Shown one piece after another: positions 25,953 through 38,700 of a DNA stretch of 64,000 nucleotides (position 1 is the stretch's first letter; every line of letters starts with the position of its first letter). The notes under the pieces were generated by a model, which was not told the DNA's origin, did not search any database, and saw only the letters and a list, made by a program, of their open reading frames with translations. The position numbers and the translations under genes are program-made. Source of the DNA: Cyanoderma ruficeps (Eukaryota > Chordata > Aves > Passeriformes > Timaliidae); assembly GCA_008694505.1 (NCBI GenBank), contig VZDJ01004378.1, forward strand, positions 10,353,472 through 10,417,471, written 5' to 3'.

Positions 25953-26490
25953 AAATAATAAGTTAAATATTCATTTTTTGTTACACGTAAATCTAATGAT
26001 ATTGCCAAAAGCACACAGTAAACTATGAGATCACTGTAATTAGAAAATGGATAGATTGAAAGCATTAAATATCAAATGGAAGCCTTCCAATAATGGTTGT
26101 CTTGAAGACAAATGTCAGTGGATTTGCTTTGTCACCTTTGGACTTTTAGAGGTTGGAGCACTGCCCCTGAGATGGTACTTATATCATTTGAAGCTTCAAG
26201 AAGCAAGAAACTTTTCTGAGCCTTTAAAATCAGTTTCTCAAATCCTTTAGTAAACATAATTAGGCTTTCGAAAATTCTGACAAGCTAATTCCAGTCAACT
26301 GCAAATGGATATGTAGATTCATGATGTTAAAATGCAAGTAATTTTTATATAAAATACCATATTTGAGTTTTTAACCTACCTTTAAGAACCCAGGTTTACT
26401 AAAACAGGAACTACAAGTTATACCTGACACTGGATCACATATGAGCTCTCCTGTTAGGGTCATGCAGGCACTCTCACTTTGCTAGTGCCT
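25953..26490. other. Unique spacer between two opposed CR1 copies
   Basis: AT-rich sequence with no recognised feature. A 67-codon open frame at 26047-26250 has no family resemblance. Confidence 0.6.
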
Positions 26491-27395
26491 AATCACGGAA
26501 TCACAGAGTCAAATAGGCTGGAAAACACCTGAGATCATCGAATGTAACCTGTGACCAAATACTGCCATGTCAAGTTGACCATGGCACTGAATGCCACTTC
26601 CAGTCTTTCCTTAAATAACTGCAGGAATGGTGATTCCACCACCTTCTTGCACAGTCCGTTCCAATGTCTAATCACCCTTTCTGTGAAGAAATTCTTCCTA
26701 ATGTCCAACCTAAACCTGCCCTGGCACAGTTTAAGAGTCAGCCCTCTTCTAGCACTTGTTGTTTGGGAGAAGAGCCCAACCCCCACCTGTCCACAGCCTC
26801 CTTTCAAGTAGTTGTGGAGAGCGATAAACTCACCCCCAGTCTCCTTTTCTCCAGGCTAAACCCCAGCTCCCTCAGCTGCTCCTTGTAGGACACAAGCTCC
26901 AGACCCTTAACCAGCTCCATTTCTCCTCTTGGGACAGGCTCCAGCACCTGAATGCCTTTCCTATAGTGAGGGGCCCAGAGCTGGATGCAGGATCCAAGGT
27001 GTGCCCTCACCAGTGTCGGGTGCAGGGGGATGATCACTGCCCTGGCCCTGCTGGCCACACTATTTCTTTTGCAAGCCAGGATGCCACTGGCCTTCTTGGC
27101 CACCTGAACACACAATGGCTCATGTTTAGATGCTGTCAGCGAGCACCTCCAGGACCGTTTTTTCTCGGCAACTTTCCAGCCATTCTGCCCCTATCCTGTA
27201 GCGTTGCCTGAGGTTGTTGTGACCCAAGTGCAGGACCTGGCACTTGGTTTTTTTCAACCTCATGCCACTGGTCTCGGCCCATCTCTCCAGCCTGTCCAGG
27301 TCCCTTTGCAGGGCCTCCCTATCCTACAGCAGGTCAACACACTGACCCAACTTCTTGTCTGCAAAGTTGCCAATGGTAGATTCACCCAGATCATC
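26491..27395 (-). mobile_element. CR1 LINE, 5'-truncated, C-terminal RT to 3' end
   Basis: Read on the minus strand, this copy starts at the RT catalytic box near 27340-27372, where the usual FADDTKLG is changed to FADKKLG, losing one codon and the second Asp. It then runs through the thumb/C-terminal region: [14 protein letters not shown] near 27290, [19 protein letters not shown] near 27080, [14 protein letters not shown] near 26860, [13 protein letters not shown] near 26670. The 3' tail ends at about 26491 in a diverged form of the GATTCTGTGATT-type end. One frame stays open over two sizeable segments (26535-26807 and 26804-27115), so this copy is less decayed than the one at 52.6 kb. The 5' truncation point lies near 27395. 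It cannot be active. Confidence 0.93.
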
Positions 27396-27528
27396 AGAAA
27401 AGCTCATCAATGTTTCCATACACTAATTATCTTCTTAGACTACCCTTATTAATGCAAATATTTTTGCCTCTGGTCTTTTTCCAAAGTGGAAATAAATTTG
27501 TGATTATGTGATAATTAGGGGACTGAAA

Positions 27529-27618
27529 AACCTTTTTTTTATTCTCTTTGCAAAAATCTGAGTGGTAAAATGAAACCTTTCTTTAATTCTCTTTGCAAAA
27601 ATCTGAGTGGTAAAATGA
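27529..27618 (+). repeat. Tandem duplication, two 45-bp units
   Basis: The 33-base core beginning ATTCTCTTTGCAAAAATCTG occurs identically at 27541-27573 and 27586-27618. The preceding AAACCTTT-type sequence is also shared, giving a period of 45 bases. Near-perfect identity indicates a recent event. Confidence 0.9.
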
Positions 27619-27786
27619 CTGACTTCAGGTGGAATGATATATGTTGCATTCGTGTGGGCTTTTAACAGAAGAAATTATTTCCAGTGTCCTGAAAATCCAT
27701 TTGATTTAGTTACTGGCTTTGAAATTACCTGATTGAACCGTGGGTTTTTTGTTTTCCCTCCTCCAAAAACCAAAATACGTGTCTTA

Positions 27787-27853
27787 GAAAATAGTTTTCC
27801 ATAGATAGCTAATTCTTTTGGAAAATTGTTTTCCATGGAGGACTAATTTTTTT
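27787..27853 (+). repeat. Diverged tandem duplication, two ~33-bp units
   Basis: Units at 27787-27819 and 27821-27853 share GAAAAT, GTTTTCCAT and CTAATT in the same order with several substitutions. The duplication is older than the one 170 bases upstream. Confidence 0.65.
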
Positions 27854-27982
27854 GTCAGCGTGTACCAAAGGCCTGTCCTTCATCATTGTGTGGACTGTCA
27901 TACAAACCTCATGCATCCAAAGAGTAATTGCAGTTGCTTTACAGCAATGCCCTATTTGAGACACCATATGTAGCCATCCTTA

Positions 27983-27983
27983 N
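27983..27983. other. Ambiguous base (N)
   Basis: A single unresolved base, probably an assembly or consensus ambiguity. Confidence 0.95.
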
Positions 27984-30257
27984 AATAGCACCTAACTGCT
28001 ATGCAGTACTTGAGCAAAGTCATTCATCTGGCTGAGGCAGCCTCATCTGGCATGAGGACATGACAAGCAAAGTGAAGTCAAAGAAGCTACCTCTGAAAAA
28101 GCTCATATTTTGTAATAGAAAAATGAAAGAAAAACAAAAAACTACTACTTAGTTCTTTTGGATGCAAAGGGGTGTGTATATAAGATTTACTGGTTTGTAT
28201 ACAGAGTAAATACTATGAAAACTATGTGGAAATAGGGATTATGTAAGGTTTTAAAATCGTCTATCTATCTGGCCTAGTATTTTCTCTCCAGGACTTTGAA
28301 ATAGAATATAAAGAAGGAAGAGTATGAAAAAAAAGGGGAAAGTTTGCATAACGTACTCCTACAGTATTCTGTCTATCCCCAGAAGTTTGTTACTTTGGGA
28401 ATTCCCAAATCACAGCTGCCATCTTTGGGCTTAATTTTGTTTTAGAGATTCCTGTATTGCTTGATTGTGTAATTGCTTTTGAATTAATTCAAAGAAACTT
28501 GACATCCTTACATAATCAGTACTGAGATCCACATTACACTTGCCTACCATGGAATGAGCTTTGATAGCAATCGCCAGGTTTTCCTTTTTCCCTGTAAAGG
28601 CATGGGCAGTACAGAAACGGAATTTCTTCTTAGGAAACTGATATGAAATTTATGCTTCACATACATCTTCATTTTAAATGTATACTCTCTTTGGGACATG
28701 TTCCATGAGTCACCTGTTCCTCAAGAGATTCTCCTTGGGAATTCAAATTTATTACTTAATGTATGCAATAGATTGAACTTAAAAGTTAAGAAATACCACT
28801 CTCAAAAAGATGTTTCATGTGTCCTGATGTTCCACAGAGGGCATCAGCCGTGTGGGGAAATGATGATTTATTATCTTCTTTGTTCCTGAGTCGCCATCTT
28901 CCAAGTCCTGATTTTTACTCTTGGGGTTTTAAAATTTGGGAGTTTAAACCTTAAAAACCAAACAGTTCTAAACCATTACATTTTTCTTAAAAACTGCTGT
29001 GCTACTGTATTTTACCTTCTCAACAATAACACCACTTTCTGCACTTATCTTACTTCATATTAACTGTAGGTCACATAGTGTTTTACACTTTGCTGTCACT
29101 CTTCATGAATAAACTGGAGCAGCAGCTGCAGTGCTGGGCTGTGCTAAGCTGGGTTGGGCACCCCTGACAGCTGAGTCCTCAGCTGAGGGTACACGGCCAG
29201 GGTTCAGTTGTGGCACCACACTAGAGCTGGGCAGAAGTGGATCACCAGAAGTGCAGGCGGCCTGAGGTGTGGGGTGATGTCCCTTGTGCTGGCTCCTCCT
29301 CTCTGCTTCTGGGGTCAGTGCAGGATCCATCACTGGTTCCCTTCCACCTACAGTGTTTTGGAGTGGAGGAGGATGAAAATCCCAGAACTGTTTGAAGCAT
29401 CTGTAGTATGGCGTCATGACATTTTCTGGTGAGGTTTCTGTTTCTTTCCTGGTAACACTTAACCAGCTTTGAGGTTTTTTCACTGTTAATGAGCAGTAAG
29501 TTGATTATCTTGCTGGCTTCCTCAAAGAACTTCAGCAGAAATGGGAGGGATGGTTTCCTGCTAATGAACACAACTAATCTTCCCTGGTATATCACACTTA
29601 ACAAATACTAGAATTTATATGCAGTTTTGAGTTACCATTCCATTGAAGATTTAATTTTTAAAAGAATAATTGCTGCTTTCTCTCATAACATACATAAATA
29701 CCTTAATTTCTTTGCTGTTTTTTTCCACAAAAAGCAATACCATTACATGCTCTGTTCAATTCGTAGTAATTAACTTACTGTTACTAAACATGTAGCATCA
29801 ATGACTGCAAAAGAATATAGCATACATAAGGAATATAAAAATGCTGTGTTTTTTAGTCTGCACACAGAATTACTAGAGAGGAATACTTCAGTAAGTAAAT
29901 TTTAGTTGTGTCTTTACTAAACATATATGGTGCAAAATAATATCTTTTACTGCATTTTCATGAATTACAGTGGTAAATTTCTTAGACATAATACATGTAT
30001 ATGAAATATGGTCTATCAAATCAATTAGGGTGCTTAACCATGAGTCTCAAGTTATTTATTCTGAGCCCACAATCAATGCAGAGAAGCTTTTACAAAGCTA
30101 CAGCATTTTGTGGCCTAAGTTTACGAAACACTAGACAAAACTGTTTTTTTAAAAAAATGTTTTAAATTATTAATTGTAACATTATGTAATTAAAAGCATA
30201 AAATTTGAGTGGAAAGCAATAAAAACAAATTATTATGATTTATTTTACTTCCCCTAC

Positions 30258-30420
30258 TTCCTTCTGGGGACATCGGAGCAGCTGTAATTACTGTATGCAA
30301 GCATTTATGCTTGCCAAGGAAAAGCTAAATACATGTAATTGATAGCAACAGCTCAGTTTCTCAAGTGAGGAGAATGAGTGCTTGTGTTTACATTCAGTAA
30401 TTGCAGCCAGTTTTCTCTTC
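30258..30420. promoter_or_regulatory. Enhancer-like element with perfect palindrome
   Basis: A dense set of factor-type words lies in about 160 bases. There is a homeodomain core TAATTA near 30285, then a perfect inverted repeat GCAAGCAT-TT-ATGCTTGC at 30297-30314, followed by two further AATTG words. A canonical forkhead site TGTTTAC is at 30385-30391. No coding frame or repeat family explains the sequence. This grammar is typical of conserved developmental enhancers, but conservation itself was not tested. Confidence 0.3.
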
Positions 30421-31679
30421 CCAGTTTGCAGCAAGTGACCTTGCCATGGCTTCAAAGAAAGATAGCTGTTTTCTTCATGAGCTGGAGGGGGTAGAAAGCA
30501 GATAAATCCAAAAGAATGTGAAGCTTACAGAAACTGATCATTTTCTAAATGAAGAAGCAGAAGCTTATGGCTCGCTGTAGTCTGAATAATATCTCTTTAT
30601 CTGTGCATGCTGAATTTCACTTAGATTGTAGCCTGTTGTCCATCTTTCAGATGGACACCTAAAATAATGTGAACTAGATGTAAGGAGAGGATGCTTGCAT
30701 ATAATATGGCACATTCTCTCCAGTTCCTCAGAATAGCAAGGGACTAATATGCATGCTCCTTGAAATATTTTTTCTAGGTTGCAGATCAGCAAGAATGCTC
30801 ATACTGGGGTAGCTCCACTGATTTGAGAAGGAAAATTGTTTGTTCTTGTCAAAATGGTTGTTTAGTGTTAGCCCCACAGGCACCTGTGTTAAGGGCATTT
30901 GGTACATTGTATCAGAGGTATGGGCGGCCATGCAGATGCGGGAGCTTGGGTGGCTCTTGTTGGAGCAGCGCTTTTGTTTGCTGGTTGTGCAGATAGTCGC
31001 CAAGTCTTGTGTTTGCTGCCCCAGTGTGAGCTGGTTCCAGTGGCAGCATATGCTTGTGTGAGGAGAGGCTGCTCCTATTCAGGAGCTTATCAAAGCTGAG
31101 GTATTGCTTGAGTAGTAGAAGCAGATGAAAAATACATGAGGTAGAATCATTTTTCCATGAGGCTTACTGTTCTTAATGATTATTCTGCATGGTTTCTCCT
31201 GGAAGGCTGTGTGACATCTGTGGATATATGACAGTGTGAGGCTTCTTCCTCCATCAAAGCAAGTTCACACAGGGTGTTTGCAGAGCTCATTTAAAGCTGC
31301 CCATTACAGTTAGGATACTTAACACTCCCTTTCTGCTCAACATGGTGTAACTGCATGACTTAGTTAAGTTGAACTCAAAATTACTGTTCTCAGCTTGTGG
31401 TAAGCTTGGAAGTCTGCTGCTACTGCTGAGAGCCAGAGAAGAGCTAGAAAGTCTGAAGGCATTTTAGTTTTTTCCACCCATGTGAGACAACCACTGGTTG
31501 TGAAACTACAATTGCCTTTATCTAGAACTCATCACAGCTACAACTGGACCAGTAGTATTCCCTAGCCTTGTTCCTTTTGACTCTTGCTAAGAACTGGATT
31601 GATATTTTTGGAGACTTGACTTGTGCTAAAATGTGGGGGAGGTTGAGTGGTAATGGCTGATTTAGATCCTGTTTTTCTG

Positions 31680-32020
31680 TATGTGCAGTTACTATTCCTA
31701 ATATTCATCACTTGCTATTATCAGAACTGAATTTTATCTGCTATTCTGCCACTTTACGTTCCGTAACTTGGTATCATGATCTCCTGTAATTCTTCACAGA
31801 TAGCTTAGATCTTACTGCCTTGAAGAGTGTTCTATCTTCAGCACTCTTTATCATCTCAGTGTAGTGTCCCCTTTTGTCACCCTTATGTATCTACTGCACA
31901 GCAAAATATCTCCCTCTGGTACCCTTGTTCCGTTGTCAAAACCAATCTATTATGTCTACACTTTTCCCTTTTATTTTCTGCTTATTAATCTACAAGAAGA
32001 GATTCTTGAAAGAAACAGTA
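31680..32020 (-). repeat. Ancient CR1/L3-like LINE fragment
   Basis: The plus strand follows, in order, words of a very old amniote LINE in antisense: 'actattcctaatattcatca' near 31690, 'ctgaattttatctgct' near 31726, 'tcctgtaattcttcacagat' near 31782, 'cttagatcttactg' near 31804, and weaker matches through 'ccaatctattatg' to about 32020. On the minus strand this would be part of the RT coding region. The copy is far more diverged than the four larger CR1 copies, and no frame survives. The family name is tentative. Confidence 0.5.
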
Positions 32021-32477
32021 TTTTCCAGGGACGTGCCCTGTTAGCTATGGGGAGAGGCTGCGTGTAGGTCTCCAGTATCCTTTGCCTTGTGAGTTTCTGA
32101 GTTTGCTTCCTTCACAGAGCCAATCAGCAGAGGAGGATGCTTTAATACAGCACTATATGTGATTATGTGATTATTATATAATTAGGCTTTTTTTCCCCTT
32201 CTTTTAAGATTTGCCAGTGGACTACAGTAAACAAACAGAAGAGCAAAAATATTGCTTTCATTATAGCTACATCATTTTGGGTGAAAGGAAGCTTGTATCA
32301 TGACTGAATTCCAAACAAAGATAACAGTAGATGCATAAAGTTTGGTGGTTTCTAGCTTTAGCTGTTTGGATCCATCTATTGCAAAAACCTGCTGTTTAGA
32401 TTTGTGGTAAGTGTGTATCACATTTTACCTGGCCAGTAAAATTCATGGTGTGGTAGAACATGAAGGTGCTGCCACAT

Positions 32478-32510
32478 AATAAGGAAATTTTCAAAATAAG
32501 GAAATTTTCA
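32478..32510 (+). repeat. 16-bp tandem duplication
   Basis: ATAAGGAAATTTTCAA occurs at 32478-32493 and again at 32495-32510, adjacent apart from one base. A simple slippage duplication. Confidence 0.85.
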
Positions 32511-33808
32511 ATTCTGTGATGAGTAGACAGAAGAGTAAGTACAACAGATGATATTCTAGAAGGCCTGCTTTACCTACTTAAAAGGAAAACAAAATATGAT
32601 GTTAGGATTACCATAATTGCAGCAGTATGGTTGCTAGCTTAAAATTATTTTTTCTTTGTTCACTTCTTCAAGTACTGTTTAGGCTTACTGAGTAATTTCA
32701 GCTTCTGGAGTAAACTGGAGAAATGATAAAAGTGAAAAGCAACTGAAAGAAAAGTATTAAGATGACAGTATTTCAAACGCCCAGTACTGCCCTTTCCAAG
32801 CTGTGCAGCCTGATAAATGCGTGTTCAGTGGCTTGTTGTGGAAGCACCACTGACATCCGGTGGTGGTGTCCAGTTAGACAGCTCCCAATCTGCTGACTTG
32901 CAAGTTACCCAAAGATCTTTAATAGTCAGCCATTTGAAGGTGGAAGTTAGGGATTGCTTTACGTCCCGATCCAATTCATGTTATCTTTGTTTTACACTTT
33001 TCATTTTGGTAGAACAGGATTTCTTTTATTGCTGCACTGACAATGAGATTCAATGACTGCCTCCAGCTGGTGTTGCCTTTTTGTTGCTCTGCATGATATC
33101 CTAATTGACACAGAATTGTGGAATCTGCTTGAGATTATGAACTGTATACTTTAGCAAAAGAGTCTAGGATCATTAAGATTGCATAGCTGACTTCCTGCAG
33201 TGCCTATTAGGGATGAATTCATGTTTATTCGTAGTGTTGACAACAGAAGCTGAAACCATATATCCTTCTACTTTACATAAGAGAAATTGTACATCTCCAC
33301 TGGCTACAAACTGTTATTCCTGTATTAGATTTCTCTTCAGTTTTTTAACAGGTTATGCTCAATTTGGTCTCTTGATGTTCAGCATTAGCACGATACAAAT
33401 GCAGTTAGGATGTTAATTGTCACACTTACTAGATGAAAATTTCATGGCAGTAACGACTGGCATTCAGCTGCCCTCTAAATGTATTATATCAGTTGGAAGG
33501 AGTGACTAGTTTTTAAATGCATACATTTTCAAAAACAATTTCAGCAGTTTGTGAGGTTGCTGTTTCCTATTGGAGATGTAAATGAGAGCAGTTAAAGGCT
33601 AGATTCTTCTCTCAGTAACTTAGTGTTGTTGGATCTTTATACTACTATCAGCAGAACTAGGAATATTGGATTGTAGTAGGTCTTTGCATATAAAAACCTA
33701 CAAAGTAGCATCTCTAACAGAAGTTGTGGTACTTTATTTGTGTTTTCCCTCAAGACACAATCTTATATGAAGAGGCTAGTTCTGCAAAGTGAGAAATCAT
33801 GTATTTAT

Positions 33809-33853
33809 TTTCATTTTTCAGCTTCATTTTTCAGCTTCATTTTCAGCTTCATT
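33809..33853 (+). repeat. Three-copy tandem repeat, ~13-bp unit
   Basis: The unit TTTTTCAGCTTCA is repeated three times with one-base length differences. Each unit contains TTTCAG, a splice-acceptor-like word, but no exon follows. Confidence 0.85.
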
Positions 33854-35762
33854 GTTTTGTTGAATGCTCTATTCTTTTCTGAGAGAGACCATAATTGAGA
33901 CTGTAGAAACAGACATGCTATGTATCAGAGAAGATAAAACTGGAAACCAGACCCTGTCACTAAATCAGAAATGGTTTCAAAACTATGCTCTTTATAAGCA
34001 CTTTGACTCTTTGTAGATTTGCTCCTAAAAGGAATAGAGGATACAGATCCCGTCATTTTTTAATAATATATCAAAATGTTAGGAACCAGGGCCCAGGCTC
34101 GTCACACCTAACTTTATCCACCCAAGTGAGTTGCATGAGCTGGGTATATAGTCTGCTTTGCTACTCATAAGAGGGGGCAAGTGAAAGAAGACAATCAAGC
34201 ACCCACTAAGACACTTAGATATCTTTGGTAGGCTGAGCTGTTTTTGCAGTCAGGAGATCTCTATCTTCCAACTATAGACAGTGTCTTGAATGAGTCTGCT
34301 TTTAAGTTTGTAATAACAGGGCTTCAGGATGTGCTTCAGAGTATTAGCCATTCCTTCTAGATTATGCAACTGTAAAAGATACACATTTGAAAAATCACCC
34401 ATTAAAATGTGATTTCCCAAGCATTAACTTGATTAGTTTGCTTTTTTTTTAAAGAAGCCTGTTTAAAAATCATTAGCTGTTTTTAATTAAATTTCCAAAC
34501 TATGAATGCTTTTCTTGAATAGATATTTTAGCATAGTGATGCTTTTTCACTGAGTGTGTATGGCATGCAGATAGCTACTATAAACTGTAGGATGTTACAT
34601 CTCCTATAGCAAATCTTGGGGCTTGTGCTGCGTGTTTGTAGCACAGTTATAGTGATAACCAGTGTTCTGTACATTTTCTAACGAAGCAGAACAGACATTC
34701 CCTGTCTATTACTGATTAATTCCTGTTAATTCCCTGACTAAGGGAACTTTACATCTAAAGTCCACAAATTAGGACCGTGTAGCAATGTAGGTAAGTTTTT
34801 ATATTATTTATCAAACTGTTAGTGCTATTTGCTCTGTCAGTGTTGTTAGGATACATTTTCTTAACACTAACAATTTTTATTGGAAAGATGTGTTGACAAA
34901 GAAAAAGAATTAAAGCAAAATATAACCTAAATGTCATTGCTGGTAAAACGTATCACTTTTAACAACACTCAAGTCCACTCATATTCCCAATTCCAGCATG
35001 GCAGAAAAGAACATTCCAGCACTAATCCTAATATCACCTAGGGAAAAATCCTCAAGGAGCAAGTTTTTAAAATATGTTTGTCTTCAAATATACTAGTTTA
35101 TGTTTATTACCTAATTATATTATAACTGTTTTATAATAGTTAATTATCAAAATACCTTTTGCTAGTATTCAGCCCCATTTCTCTCAAACATTTGCAAATG
35201 TCTCTTCATAAAAGAGGTATTTGCCCAACAGTTACACTCTACACTCTACTGAAATTACTGTTTTTACCAAAATTATTTACAGAAACATATGAAGGTGCTA
35301 TTGGATACTGCTGAGAAATTACAGCAATGCAGTTACTAAAAATCACAGTAATCAAAGAAGTGGACTCCATGCTCCACTTCTGGAACTGTTCATCCTCCAG
35401 TTTAAATGAACAAAGCTCTATTCAAATCAATTTTTAGCTGTGACTCAGTCTCCCAATTCAGTCTAAATGACTATGCATAAGGATCACTGTAAGGTGCCAA
35501 TTTTGTGTAACTGTGCCAATGATAATAAAATGGAATAAATGTCCAAATGTGAATAGCTCTAAGATAATAAAGCTGAGGCAGTGAAGGATTGGAGGTGCTT
35601 TCAGCTAGTTACATAGGGAAATTTGATATCATTTACCATAAAAATCTTAGTTTATACCATGTAAAAGGAAAGGACTCCTATCCTATGAAACTCCATTGCA
35701 GTTATCTGATGTTACTGACTAGAGCAGATGAGATTCTTTGCTAATTGTTTTTATTTCTTCAG

Positions 35763-35794
35763 AAGACAGTAGAAAGGATTATGGTGGAATTGCC
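35763..35794 (+). other. Candidate 32-nt microexon
   Basis: A polypyrimidine-rich acceptor (TTTTTATTTCTTCAG) ends at 35762 and a GCC|GTAAGT donor begins at 35795. Two of the three frames are open over the 32 bases. Such a short open stretch is uninformative, and the length is not a multiple of three. I list it because both splice signals are good; chance occurrence is quite possible. Confidence 0.15.
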
Positions 35795-38700
35795 GTAAGT
35801 GTTTCCCCTACTGTTTTTAACCCACTCAGGACTTCTGTTTCTAGTACTTTCTAGCATATTTCATCATTTTCCCCTTCATGCTTACGGCATATTTAAAAAC
35901 AAAATCTGCTTGTAGAAGCATTTCTAAGGTGTCCTGCAGGCCCACCAAACCACAAGTAGATGGACATGGGCAGTTTTTTGCTATCTCTGAGCAACTCAAT
36001 GTGCGGGAAAGTGTGAACTTTGCTGGAAATGCCCGTTTGTCTTAACTTTTAAATTCCAGCAAAAACACTATCACCATCATGTCTGATGTAGTTTCACAAC
36101 AAAGAAGTGAACTGCAGAGGCATTGCAACTATTTCCACCATGACAAGAAGCAGGTTATACCACAACAAGTGTTATAAGGCATTTTCTGTACCCTCTTGGA
36201 GATGGGCAGCCTACTGGATTTTCTTCGTATACAAAATGTCCTTTCATGACAGCACACTTCATTGTCTTGCATTGCTGCAGTCAGTTCCTGGCAGAACAGT
36301 GAGAACTGTCTCCTGGAAGTTAAGTATTGGAGGAGGGCACAGACCAGTCAGGGCTTGGCAGCTGTGATAGGGCCAGTCCGGTTACTTCACCCTGGGCCTT
36401 GTAGCCTATGAAATATTTCTTCTCTCTAATTGCCCGAGACCAGAACAAAACAGATTGTAGGATCTAACTTCCATCACTAGTGTCTCCTTATTTAGTTTGG
36501 GTTTGTTTTGGCATTTGTAACATAGATGATTCTCCTGAACTGAATATTGATTTATTGCTGCAAAAACCATAGTTTAGTTTTGAGAGACAATTTGTGGGTT
36601 TGTGTGATTCTTTTGTTGCACTGCCAAAACATATATTTTTCCTAAGGGAATTTTTCTTTTGGGAGTTACGTAACCTTGTACACATTGTGAAGGGGATAGA
36701 GTTCAGGTTTGTTCCCATGATGGAATTTTATTTTAAATTGTAGACACAGACCTTTTTATTGTGCTTTTTTTAAAAAAGCAGTTGCTTTTCTGTGACACTT
36801 AAAAAGGAAGCATGTGTGGGAAATCCTTCCTTACAGACTGAATGACAAGGAAAAGTTAGAGGCTCAGGAGAGAACTAAAAGGCCATGCACCAGTTATCTA
36901 TATAAAAATAGGTTTCTTTTTTTACAAAAACAGAAAAAAAAATAAAAATTGTGTTAATGTGGTTACTTTCCTTGGAAACCAATTGTCCATTTCTTCAGGC
37001 CTGATATGGTGTCAAAGAAGTAACATAATGGTGGTGATGGTACATAGGATGATAATACAAAGAACACAGATACAAAACTGTGACTACTGAGTTTTTAGGT
37101 ATTCCTGGAAAAATAGGAACTGCAGCAGTATTTTTACAGTAACGTAACACTTGAAAGAAAAATAAAGCATGTGTGAAGATTTTCATTCAGTCTAAGCCTC
37201 ATGGAAGACTTCAGCTTTTGAAACAGGAAGCAGGACCATAGAATGAATATGCAGCCAAATGAATATCTCTGTGAATACATATTTTCTTTCTTGAATTAAG
37301 TACTACAACTGTTTATAGGTGGTTTAAAATTATTTGTTTGTTAAGTACAAGTATTATTCTAATTCTTCAATGTATGGAAACCATAAGATTAGTTGGTAGA
37401 TAGTTTCTATCAGAGTGTGCAGAATAATGGCAATTAAGTGTTGTCAGAACATCAGCTTGAAGAGGATAGACTTTTCTCACCACTATTCTTTTCCCTTTCT
37501 TTTCTGAACTTGTAAAAAAATAATTCTGTGTGTTACAATGAGTAAAGGTAGAATGCTTTTAATGCTTTCATGGTCAAATAAAATGATGGAATTTTTACAA
37601 GCAAGATCAGCATTAAACAAACAAAACGCAAATAATTTTGATTTATCTTTTATTGTACATGTGCTTTTTCCTTTTTTATATGTACTTTTATAGGCAGTTA
37701 ACACCAGAGGTGTCATCAAATGTCGTACGTACTAGGAGTAGATGACATCAGTTAATGGATATCTTCAAAACTAACTTTTTAACAATTACCTTTTTGATAA
37801 AGACCATCTTTACTTATTGAAGATTGGTAGTTCAAAACAGGCCAGGAAAGATGAAAGTGTTGCAGAAAACTAGAAAATAAAGTGTGTGAATTGGTTTTGT
37901 TTTGCTGTAACATTCTGAAACTGGGACAAACAAACTTGGCATTGGGGCATTTGGAAGTAAGCAGTCTCCAGCTGCTTTCATGACATAGGAAACTTGCCAC
38001 ATAATTACAAAAGCATGGATAATGCTTCAGTGATTGTCCTGGAGTTTTTCTCTGGCTCTGCAAATGGAACTTGAAGTTTGGCTGGCAATGAACAGTAATA
38101 ATCCTTTGGATGCTTACAGAGAGCACAGAAAGTTTTAAACTCTTAATTTCATTTTATTTCCTGCAGACATGAAGAATATGGAAGTGTCTCATTGCTATGA
38201 AAGCTAGCTAGTTGTCTTTATCTTAACTTAAATGTAATAAGCTATTTAAGCTGTTGGATACAATAAATTCAAAATGTCCTTCTATATGTTTCTAATGTTA
38301 CATTGCATAAAAATTACCTATTCTGTGTTTTTCCCCTTGTGTACAAGCTCAGCTCTTTGTGTACTTTTAGAAGGAGGTGATGCAATTTCTCAGGGTCTGG
38401 ACAAGCAGGCTGCTCAGCAGGGGAAGGCACTGCATGAGCCAAGGCAGGGCCAGCGTCCTCAGTGACGCCAGTACCATTTGTGCTGCCCTCGTTACAGTCC
38501 CCATGTACATCCTCAGCCTTCCCCACTCATCTTTCATACACACAGACCCACGCAAACATGCAGATCCTTCCATTTCTTATGACTGAAACCACACTCAGGT
38601 ACATGTACTTGTGTGTAGACATGTACCTCGCTATTTATAACTGAATAAGAGGAGCAGAGGAGGTCCAGTGGTGGAAATCAGCAATCAGGCAAGAGTCTGA

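Larger units (their letters stand above)
27396..31679. other. Unique non-coding DNA
   Basis: No gene was recognised. It includes two tandem duplications, an ambiguous base at 27983 and an enhancer-like element near 30.3 kb, listed separately. At 29100-29480 the GC content rises, and two minus-strand open frames of 126 and 120 codons overlap in different frames; the second has a Lys/Arg/Glu-rich helical-looking stretch, but I cannot assign either. Confidence 0.5.
32021..35762. other. Unique AT-rich non-coding DNA
   Basis: No gene was recognised. Two short tandem repeats are listed separately. Open frames up to 79 codons lack support. Confidence 0.55.

Noticed and set aside
26535..27115. Two minus-strand frames resembling a conserved protein
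   Set aside because: Also CR1 RT remnants, with a damaged catalytic box upstream.
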